This document shows, one piece after another, positions 34,311-42,513 of a stretch of DNA of 42,513 nt; positions within the stretch are counted from its first letter, which is position 1; every line of letters begins with the position of its first letter. The position numbers and the translations under genes are program-made. The notes below the pieces were generated by a model that was not told where the DNA came from, searched no databases, and was given only the letters and a program-made list of their open reading frames with translations. This stretch comes from Thermomucor indicae-seudaticae (taxonomy: Eukaryota; Mucoromycota; Mucoromycetes; Mucorales; Lichtheimiaceae). The DNA lies in contig JSYX01000184.1 in NCBI GenBank assembly GCA_000787465.1, forward strand, positions 1-42,513, read 5' to 3'.

Positions 34311-35096
34311 TTATTTATTGCTATTCCCCACATTGACGATCCTCAAACAACTCCTGCGACCCCAAACAAACTCATCGTGGCGTTTTTCTAAATAGCGCCG
34401 GTTTTTAAGTGGTCGGATAAGCTTATCGTTTTTGATCATGGAGCGTTCAATCGAAAGCATGCGAAGCTCGTCGGAATTCACGCGAATATCGCGTACATAC
34501 GTATGTGTAAGCGTCCAGGGCGGCCTCTTTTGTCTTGCGGCTCGGTTCTCTTCTTTCTTTGGTCGTGTTCGTCGTAACCATGATTGCAGCGCCTTGGCTA
34601 TCTCGTGGTCCCAGTTGGATGGGCTATGGAATAGTGTTGCGATAGGAAAATCATAATCGGGCTGTTCGATAGCTCCTTTCGAGCGTAACTGTCGTTGACT
34701 AATCTTTGGACTTGATGATGCTTTGGGAGAAGGAATTGGGATAGGTTGTGACGGAGAGCAGCTGGGCAATGCGGCTTGTTCTTCTTCTTGATAGCTAGAA
34801 TGAGTACCTCTCGGTTCCTCTTTCTTTCGTCTGCCAAGTATAAAGAGGATCATATCGCTTATGGATTCTGTTATGTGATTAAATAAAGGTGTATCAGAAT
34901 ATATTGCTCGGAATGTCCCTTCCACATGTAGGAAAGGATTAGTGGTATGTGGTTCTTTGGATTGTATGTCTGGATAGCAATTGGATAGCTGAGCTCGGCT
35001 TGGCTTTTCATTGCTGCTGGTACAGGATGTCCCGCCTGTACTTGCAGGTGGAAAAGACGATATGGGAGGTAAACTGTGCAGGAAAGAGCTGACCAT
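34311..35096 (-). CDS. hypothetical basic protein, 261 residues
   Basis: A single uninterrupted frame starts at an ATG in good context (GCCATGG, 35096) with MVSSFLHSLPPISSFP and stops at 34311. The frame is open further upstream but without another ATG. The N-terminal half is Ser/Pro-rich; a hydrophobic patch (ISDMILFILG) lies near residue 80; a Ser/Pro linker and a basic, Trp-containing C-terminal half follow (ALQSWLRRTRPKKEE, ERSMIKNDKLIRPL). I do not recognise a family. Length and single frame support a real gene. Confidence 0.6.
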   Translation of the reverse strand: MVSSFLHSLPPISSFPPASTGGTSCTSSNEKPSRAQLSNCYPDIQSKEPHTTNPFLHVEGTFRAIYSDTPLFNHITESISDMILFILGRRKKEEPRGTHSSYQEEEQAALPSCSPSQPIPIPSPKASSSPKISQRQLRSKGAIEQPDYDFPIATLFHSPSNWDHEIAKALQSWLRRTRPKKEENRAARQKRPPWTLTHTYVRDIRVNSDELRMLSIERSMIKNDKLIRPLKNRRYLEKRHDEFVWGRRSCLRIVNVGNSNK

Positions 35097-35743
35097 GGCA
35101 AAACTAAAAAGACAAAGACGCAAGAATAGGCGCTGATTGCATGATCTTGCCTTTTATATATCAAGGCCTCTGTTATCTTTTTTGCAATTCTGATACGTAT
35201 TTGATTACCGCATCACGCCAATTGCGTGCGGTTGAAGCATAAACTTGGATTTTTAGTTTTCCAGAATGTGGACCACTTTGTGCTCCCACCTCCGCCTGAC
35301 CGAACACAAACAATAGCAGCTTTGGTACACAGGTCTAATGCATAAAGACTTTGCATCTTGTGACAAACAGAAGCTTCTTTTGCTCAATGTCCTTCTGCCT
35401 TGGACTAAAAATGTCTGTTCATCTACGATATCAGCACTAATCACACGAGCGTATAGGGTTGAACTTCTTGAACGTTACCCACAGCAGGTAGTAATATTGG
35501 TATCAAATCAAAATGTCCTGCTGCTAGGCCTACAATTTTGGTCGAAATCCGTCGACTCGTGCGATAAATTGGAAACCCTTGCTCTGCACACCAAGAGAGC
35601 AAGTTGGAATTGCCCTAAAGCCATCGGCGTCTGAAAAATACCCACTCTCTTGGGTTGAACGACTTTTTTTGCATCCTTTGCCAGTCTACGGTTTATTCGT
35701 TGCATAATCGGCGTGCCCGCTCCTTCTGTCGCAGATATTGGAC
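35097..35743. other. divergent intergenic region
   Basis: About 650 bases between the starts of the 261-residue minus-strand gene and the ASH-repeat gene. Both promoters should be here. A plus-strand open frame at 35338-35634 has no recognisable motif and no clear splice partner, so I do not call it. Confidence 0.45.
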
Positions 35744-38700
35744 ATGACCAGCCGCAATGAATGTTTGCTGCTGCCGTCACCCGAACCTTCAAAGGACTTT
35801 GCGCAACAACAGACGGGCAACGCATCGACCGAAAATCAACAACCACCACTCTTCGAACTCCTCGACGTTCAACGAGGAGCCATTACGTTGGACAATGTTT
35901 ATCGAAATGGTTTACATGCACTCAAGCGACTTGAAATACGCAATCTCACAGACCGGCGTATTCTGGTGAAAATGCGTTCCGATCTTAGGAACCAGATCGC
36001 CTTCCAGCTTCGGAATGAAAACTTGGCCGATCTGCCGAGCGAAACGTTGACCGGCCTGACAACGAATACCGTTCAATGGTTTGAATCGGACGTATCCAGA
36101 CAAATTCATGTTAATCAGCTTTTCAATTACGTCAATTACATTGACCAGCTGGAACTGGATCCTCGACAGACGCAGGCATTTATTGTGGCATTTTTGCCGG
36201 AGCAAGGTCGACCCGATGTGCGTGCGCTTCAGGACGCATCGGACAGCGATATGATACATGATGACGGATTTATACTGAACGATAATACGGAAGGGACAGA
36301 AACACACGAGATGGCGACTGTTACCGGCAACCTGTTCTTCTTTGGATATTACGTGGACGATGAAGCGGTGGCAATTGACAAGGAAGATCCTCTTTTAACG
36401 TCCGCTTTGGCAGCATATAAGACGTCGATCAAGTTCAGTGCGAGCATCTGTCAGTCTGTTCTGTGGACGGATTTAATTGAAACAGGCGTGAATTTCGACG
36501 ATTGCATGTTAGGAGAGACATATCACAAGGACTTTACGATCCAAAATAGGTCGGAGATTGACCTGTGCTGGCTGCTGAACACTGTCGATCTCTCTAATCT
36601 AAATCGGGAAGACTGGTTGCAGTTTACGGATGCGGAAACGGGCGAACCCCTCGATTATCGGCCAATACCTGGGTATTCTTCGAGACGTGTACGACTGACG
36701 TTCATGCCAAAGGAAGTCGGCGAGTTCAATTACGATCTACAGGTGGAAAATGCAAACGATGCCCGGAACGTGATGCAAGCGAGAGTACATGCTTCTGTGC
36801 GTTCAGTCATGCGAGAAGAATCTCTAGTTATCAGCAGCGGCAACGTTTTGGACTTTGGTGACTGTATATCTGGATCTTGGACTTCACGGCAAATAGTTCT
36901 CAGCAACGTGAGCGAATCGTCTGTGGAAGTCCGCTTTATTCCTGAATCCGCTGAGGTCGTCTTTGATATCAAGTCACCTCTGGAACCGAACGAGGCAAAA
37001 GGCAAAACTCGTTTCAAGGATAACAGTGGTGATGGTGTCTTGCGGCTCGCTTCTAGCAGACAGACATCGGAAAAGGGATCGGCAAGTTCCGCAACGACGC
37101 CTACTCCTACCGTTGCAAGTACCAGTGAAATATCAGGTCCAAGCAGCGAAGTAAGCTCTCGCGCGTCCTCTCCAGCTGCTGGGCAGCAAGCCCCTTGGGC
37201 CTTGGAATTTAACGGTGTTACTGCACCGTCGACTCCTACGGAATCTTATGAACATTACTCTGGCATGAAAATACAGACTCCAGCAATACAAAGGATGTTG
37301 GAAGAGAACGATTCATCATCTGAATCTAGCGTGGCTGGTGCCAAGAGTGTCGATTTCGCAGACAATGCCATATGTAATGACAGATCAGCGGCAAACCTGA
37401 ACTCAGCTCGCAGCTACACACGGATAGAGGATCTAGTGCTACGACCTGGAAAGCAGAGGGTCATACAGGTGTCATATCGACCCAAGAAAGATGCTTCTCT
37501 CAGCGATTTCAATGCCGGGCAGTTGATTCGAAGGAACTTTCGAATAGTACTTGAATATGGGCCGTACAGGAGTTCGGAGCCAAAAGAAAGGAAGGTTATC
37601 CAGTGTAAAGCGAGGACATGTACATCGTTCGTCGAGGTGATACCCAAAGTGATCAACTTCGGTGACACGGATGCTGGAACTCTGAAATCTCTTCCTATCA
37701 ACATCTTCAACCGTTCCGATATTGCAGCGCGTGTTGAGCTGCAGTTCACGTCCAAAGTCCTCTATTGTCTCCGTGGTGAAATCGAGATCCAGCCCAGAAG
37801 CTATGTGGAACTCAAGTTGGATTTATACCCCCGTAAAGTTAATCCTGAATACCGCAAGCAGATTACCCTTGTCAACTACTTGAATCGCGACAACGATCAA
37901 ATTATCGAAGTGCAGAGTACGAACATTGACAAGAACAGGGTCACATTCCACTCGTTATTTTACCGAATCCTCACTGCCACTGGTGCTAATTTTCTGGATT
38001 TTGGTTCGATTGTTTTAAATTCACCATCCCTGAGGACGTTTACGATAGAGAATATACGGGATGCTCCACTTTCACTGGAAATCACTAGTTCTCTACCGGA
38101 AGATATCGCTATTTATGTCAAGAATCGACGACCAGAACAATCACAGAACAAAGAAGAGGGCAGGACCACAACAACGATAACTGATGACAAAATATGTGAG
38201 TGCTGAAAGTTGGCTTCATGATATTGTAAATTTTCAATTAACAACGACCATTTAGCAGCAAATGAAAGCACAAAAAAGACTTGGGCGGCCGGCTCGCCTG
38301 CACTGCACGCTACGAATCGTAAAAAGACAACTGCTGCTGGGGTACGACGGAGTCGTCCTTTGGCTGATCATCGTTCAACAGCATATTTAGACTTAGCAAC
38401 ATCACCATCATTACACGCATTACAATCAAAGCGGAAGCACGCAATATTGAAATTGTCACACAAAGCAGCACTAATGCAATCATCCCAAATAAATCGTTCA
38501 CGCAAGCTTCAAAAAGGAGACCGCTCTTCTGACAAGGTTGAAAATACCAAGAAGAAAATCGACACCACCACTTCACCCGTTGCCGCAGAAACGGCGTCTA
38601 AGAAAGACGACTGCACTGATGCAGACGGCACGAAAAATAAGCGATCGCTTGGCTTAACGGCAGCGAGATACAAATCTCGGAAAAACCTAAGCTGGTCAGA

Positions 38701-40150
38701 CATCGCAGGAAAATCGAGGGTACCCTTTGAGGACTTGATTGCTGTTCTGGAACACGGATCCAAGGCGTCAACACCTTTATTTCCAAAGCAATCAGCAGAA
38801 GAAGAGTTCGTTCGTCAGCAACTGGCATGGCGTAGAGAACTGGAGCGACTTATTGAAAAGAAGGATCTCGTGCGTGCAACGATAATCAACCTGGATCCAC
38901 GCGCAGAAGAAGAAGTGGTCATAGTATTCACACCAAACGGAGACACAAAACCTCACATACAAACTACCCCAAAGAACCAAGACGCACGGATATTTCTGCG
39001 ACTAGTCGACTTTGACCGGAATATTGAGCAAACTGAATTTGAGAACTTGCTGCATCGTGACAAGTCTGAAATACCAGTGAGAGAAGTGATAGTGAGAGCT
39101 CAGTTGTGTCGATCAGTGATGGACTTGGGTCAAAAGAATATCAATTTCGGTCTCGTACAACGGAATGAACGGCATGCAAAATCCATTGTGCTGCATAATC
39201 GTAGCGAGACACCTTTACTGTATGCCATTCGAAAGTCTGGATCCATTGCCTCTGGTGATATTACTCTGGGTGCTGGTCGATATGGTGTTATCAGAGCCTT
39301 TGGCAAGCGTGAAATTGACTTTGTATTTGAACCAACATTGGCTGGCCAATTCATGGAGCGTCTTGTGGTGGAAAACATTCGCGACCGGACGAATGACCGG
39401 GTATTGTTGCTGAAAGCTATGGTGCGCAAACCTTCGACTTTTTTTATCAAGTCGTTGGAACTGGCATTCGGTCCATGTCTGATTGATCAGGTTTGCCCCA
39501 AGGTGGAAACAATTGTGATCACAAACACAAACAAACAGGCGAGACTTTTCGAGATACGAGTGGATCTTAATGAGGCTGCTTTTGGACCTTACTCTGGCGA
39601 ATTTGATTTCGTCGTGGAAGACGATGATTCCAATACGCTATCAAAGGAAGCTGAAGAAGAGATCGAGAATTTGGAGCAGAAACTAAAGATTGCACGACGG
39701 AAAGCACAGCCAGACAAGATCAAAAAGTATTTGAAGAAATTGGCCAAGCTGAAGAAGATCGAACTTACAGATGAAGACGGGCTTCTTGCCGATGCCGAGG
39801 ATGATCAAGCTACAGAAAAACAAGAGCAGCCATTAAAGTCTTCCACAGAAACTGAAGAAACGAGTCCGAAAGAAAGCTCTGTTATTTACAAGAAGACATC
39901 GGATAGTGTCGTATTCCCTCTGGAATCCCATGCAACCAAGACAATATCTGTTCGTTTCAAACCTGTAAGGCGGGATGGCGATCAGGAGGCCGTGGGCGCA
40001 TTTAGCATCCGGAGGTATCTCTTGGCGCAGGAATACAAGAATTCTGATTCATCCAAGCATATCTGGTATACTGCCACATTCTACCAGGATGAATTGGCTT
40101 ATCAGGAGGCGCTAAGGGCGGAAATTGAAGAGAAACCTGATGACGAATAA
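35744..40150 (+). CDS. large protein with tandem ASH/PapD-like Ig-fold repeats
   Basis: Two exons, 35744-38195 and 38256-40150, encode 1448 residues. Six segments start with a hydrophobic-x-F-G (or FD) signature typical of ASH (ASPM/SPD-2/Hydin) or MSP-type Ig folds: VNFDDCMLGETYHKDF (about 249), LDFGDCISGSWTSRQI (369), INFGDTDAGTLKSLPI (636), LDFGSIVLNSPSLRTF (751), INFGLVQRNERHAKSI (1113) and LAFGPCLIDQVCPKVE (1219). An earlier related module may start near residue 42 (RGAITLDNVYRNGLHALKRL). Ser/Thr-rich disorder separates the modules (about 420-550). A Lys/Glu coiled coil lies near 1279-1325. No signal peptide or membrane segment is seen. The ATG at 35744 is the first in the open frame. 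ASH proteins in other eukaryotes work at cilia, centrosomes or the secretory pathway; the role here is unknown. Confidence 0.85.
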
Positions 40151-40298
40151 AGTCTTCACACGTTCGGCTGGTTTGGTTTGACCAAAAATCGCGGATATGC
40201 ATACGAGCTCTTTAATCTTTTTTTTCCATTATTGAAACATTTCCACAGCTATTGATAAGTGAAATACATGGGGCTAAAAAAAACGAACAGCTTCTTCA

Positions 40299-40844
40299 TC
40301 AGCAAGCTGCTTTATGAATAACGACCCAGGTAGCCTGATGGTCCAACATGGCTACGGCAGAAGGCCTTTGCCGTCTACGACCTTTTCGACGTCCGCTTTC
40401 CTTTGTCGTATGTTTATGCCGTCGCAGCGGGCACATTCTTCTGCGGCACCAGTTCGACGATTTGTACAGGCCCCGTAGGTCGTCGCCCAAGGATGACAAA
40501 TCTTCCGTATCATCTTCTTGAAGGATACCATCTTGGTTTGCTTTTTCTTGATCTTCCCTGATAAGGACTCGTCTTGACCGTATCTCGTTCTTTGGCCGTG
40601 CCGCCGTAGATGATTGCACTACGTCTGCATACAGACGCTGAGATGAAGCCAAATCATCTATTCTTTCCCAATCGTCGTCGTCTTCGTCACTGACAAATTT
40701 GTGCAGGTAAACATCTGGATTATGGATTAACTGCCAGCCGTGCTCAGTTGGATTTAAGGGCGGAAACTCTGTCGAGTCATCCAAAGAAAGATGGATTATG
40801 CTGTTGTTGTCCTTGTATGAGACGTCTTCAGCAAAAGCAAGCAT
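40299..40844 (-). CDS. hypothetical acidic/basic protein, 181 residues
   Basis: An uninterrupted frame from the ATG at 40844 (MLAFAEDVSYKDNNSIIHLS) to the stop at 40299. It has an acidic part (VSDEDDDDWERIDDLASS, DDTEDLSSLGDDL), then a very basic stretch (KESGRRKGRRRQRP) and ends in a hydrophobic WVVIHKAAC. I do not recognise it. The ATG directly follows a CT-rich leader on the coding strand (40850-40908), which supports this start. The frame is also open upstream, so an upstream exon cannot be excluded. It converges with the ASH-repeat gene. Confidence 0.5.
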   Translation of the reverse strand: MLAFAEDVSYKDNNSIIHLSLDDSTEFPPLNPTEHGWQLIHNPDVYLHKFVSDEDDDDWERIDDLASSQRLYADVVQSSTAARPKNEIRSRRVLIREDQEKANQDGILQEDDTEDLSSLGDDLRGLYKSSNWCRRRMCPLRRHKHTTKESGRRKGRRRQRPSAVAMLDHQATWVVIHKAAC

Positions 40845-40849
40845 ATGTG

Positions 40850-40908
40850 TGAGAGTGAGAGAGAGAAGAAGTGTGCAGGAAGGGAAAAAGAGAGAGAGAG
40901 AGAAAGGT
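40850..40908. repeat. GA-rich (CT-rich on the minus strand) tract
   Basis: Mostly GA dinucleotides interrupted by a short mixed stretch. Read on the minus strand it is a CT-rich leader just before the ATG at 40844, a usual place for pyrimidine tracts in fungal promoters and 5' UTRs. Confidence 0.6.
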
Positions 40909-40981
40909 GATAAGAAACCTTCCCTCCTGATAAAGCAAATATGTAATCGTTGGGCATATGACCGAGTTCGTAGATGACGCC

Positions 40982-41154
40982 CAGGCACCGGACTGCAAGG
41001 GGGTTTCCGGAAGACTCCACAAGTCGTCGTTCGTCATGTCATACTCTACTCGTAGGTCAATTTTGAACCAAAAAAGGCAAGCTGTATTCTCGCCGATTTC
41101 GACCACCACCGTCTGCCACTTCCTCCTTAAGTGACCTATCGTATAAGGAGAAGC
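40982..41154 (-). CDS. possible coding exon of unknown protein
   Basis: A minus-strand open stretch after a plausible acceptor (GATTCAG, ending at 41155) encodes IGHLRRKWQTVVVEIGENT and then LRVEYDMTNDDLW. It looks like real protein sequence. A second natural-looking stretch (ESSGNPLAVRCLGVIYEL) follows about 40 bases later in another frame. I could not join either to the 181-residue gene downstream with canonical sites. It may be a 5' exon of that gene, part of another gene, or a pseudogene with a frame shift. Confidence 0.3.
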
Positions 41155-41163
41155 CTGAATCAA

Positions 41164-42513
41164 TCGCAGATTGGGACGTTAAACTTACGAACGTTCTTGG
41201 CAAAGTTACCTTTGCCTTGCAGACACGGAACTTCGGCTTTGAATTGTCCTTAATGAGAGGGCACCTTCATTCAACCAGTACAGCTGAATGACGCATTCCC
41301 TCCCATCATGACCCACTTTCAACGACTAAAAGCTTTGACACAAGTCGTGAATAGCTGCTTCTCTTCGCAATCTACCTTATAGTCACTGTTCGTTTCCTTT
41401 TTAATAAGCGTGCAACTATCCGCATCCATTAGAGACCACGGCATCATCCCTTCTCGAGGACATTGTACAATCGGAACATCAGCAGCTGTCTCATTACTGT
41501 CCTCGATGGGTGGATGAATGTAGCAGTTACAACTTTCTAATAATTGATTTTGGAGTATATATTGTGTTAAAGCAAGTCTTCCTGAACACCAACTGGGTCC
41601 CGGAGTAATTCATTACTGAGAAGGACTTGGTCCACGTAAGGGCGTAAGTCATGTCGGTCAATAGTCTTGCAGAATAAACATAGTGAACAGAGTGTTCCTC
41701 GTAAGCAACCGTCACGCCAACAGAGGTCGCCCATCCTGAACCATATAACTATCAGAATCATGTGAAGGTCGGCATTTGTCGGTTACTGACAGGTCTTCAG
41801 TTGCATGACGACATTACAACACTTTGAAGACTGACCAGTTGGACACGGATACCATCGCTTTGTCCGGTTTTCATAAGTAGATTGGTCAGCATAATGGCGA
41901 AAGGCCGAGCAGTTCCTATCCTCTTTTAACGAGTTCGCCCACTTACGTCAGTCTTTGTAGAGAGAAGAAAAAGCGGAACCTCATGCGGAAGAGAACTTAC
42001 ACAGAAAAAAAGGATCCCCTCAGACCCATTTTGGATTGTCGACCTAGAATAAAGAAGCATACCAGTCCTTGTTTGAAAAAAAAGTACTAATGGTGGAGGA
42101 ACCTACAAAATGATCAACGCGGTTTAAGCGTAAAGTATCTACACAAGAAAGTACACAAGCATGTAAACTCATGAAAAACATGACAGTAAAAGGTAGATTG
42201 TTCCGAACCGTAGACAAACCATACATCGTGCTGTATATATACTGGCTGCATATGTCAAGAAAATACGAAAAAGATAGGCATAAATGTGCCGACATCAGTA
42301 CACACATATCTTCAAAGAAAATGCATATGAAACTTCATAAAGACAATAAAGTGTCCGATATCCATTCATTTCGCGGACTTATATGATTATATGATCTAGC
42401 TACATACAGACAGGAGCAAGTGCGGTAAAGTACATGCCAGCATAATACAAAGGTTCTACATACAGAAGCTACTATACAGCGCATGTTGGTATGATACACA
42501 AGTTCTACATACA
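41164..42513. other. right end of the window, no gene recognised
   Basis: Short open frames only. A minus-strand stretch at 41567-41761 contains RHDLRPYVDQVLLSNELL and could be a relic or an exon whose partners I cannot place. Two copies of TTCTACATACA lie within the last 60 bases. No RNA gene was seen. Confidence 0.4.

Noticed and set aside
1..42513. CRISPR arrays, prokaryotic operons, ribosome-binding sites
   Set aside because: The sequence is eukaryotic with spliced genes; no regularly spaced repeats were seen.

Overview
This window is nuclear DNA from a fungus, most likely an early-diverging, Mucorales-type (Mucoromycota) species. The reasons are many short GT-AG introns (about 30-70 nt, several per gene), pyrimidine-rich leaders, fungal-type dCMP deaminase and RAD3 proteins, an STK32/YANK-type kinase, and a small gene that resembles (from memory) a family expanded in Mucorales. 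The genus cannot be read from the sequence. All exon models were built by eye from reading frames, splice motifs and remembered protein families. None was tested by alignment or RNA data.

Layout. Positions 1-1175 hold the 3' end of a decayed LINE-type retrotransposon. Positions 1212-1719 hold a doubtful two-exon minus-strand gene. Positions 3082-8601 (+) encode a roughly 1600-residue fusion of a fatty acyl-CoA reductase and a GPAT/DHAPAT-like acyltransferase. A 2.5-kb stretch with no gene I recognise follows. dCMP deaminase (11096-12392, -) and a Rap-GTPase-activating protein (13671-16743, +) are divergent. A YANK/STK32-like kinase lies at 17798-20075 (-). A gene-poor 2.9 kb with a compound microsatellite precedes a G-protein alpha subunit (22971-24159, +).

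A minus-strand run follows: a C2H2 + YEATS chromatin protein (24338-27344), the TFIIH helicase RAD3/XPD (27660-30906) and ribosomal protein uS10/RPS20 (31516-32126). The right part holds a small Mucorales-type gene (33513-34261, +), an unrecognised minus-strand gene (34311-35096), a 1448-residue protein with six ASH/PapD-like repeats (35744-40150, +) and one further unrecognised minus-strand gene (40299-40844). The last 1.4 kb shows nothing convincing.

The genes do not form an operon-like system. Three are signalling proteins (Rap GAP, G alpha, lipid-anchored kinase), two act in transcription and chromatin (RAD3, YEATS), and one is a possible ether-lipid or fatty-alcohol enzyme. The most unusual points are: the reductase-acyltransferase fusion whose acyltransferase half has lost the catalytic HX4D histidine; a single-base frame break inside its reductase half; a high share (about 8 of 63 introns) of AAG 3' splice sites; micro-exons of 5, 12, 14 and 16 nt, one of which supplies a zinc-binding cysteine; and a large ASH-repeat protein in what looks like a non-flagellate fungus.
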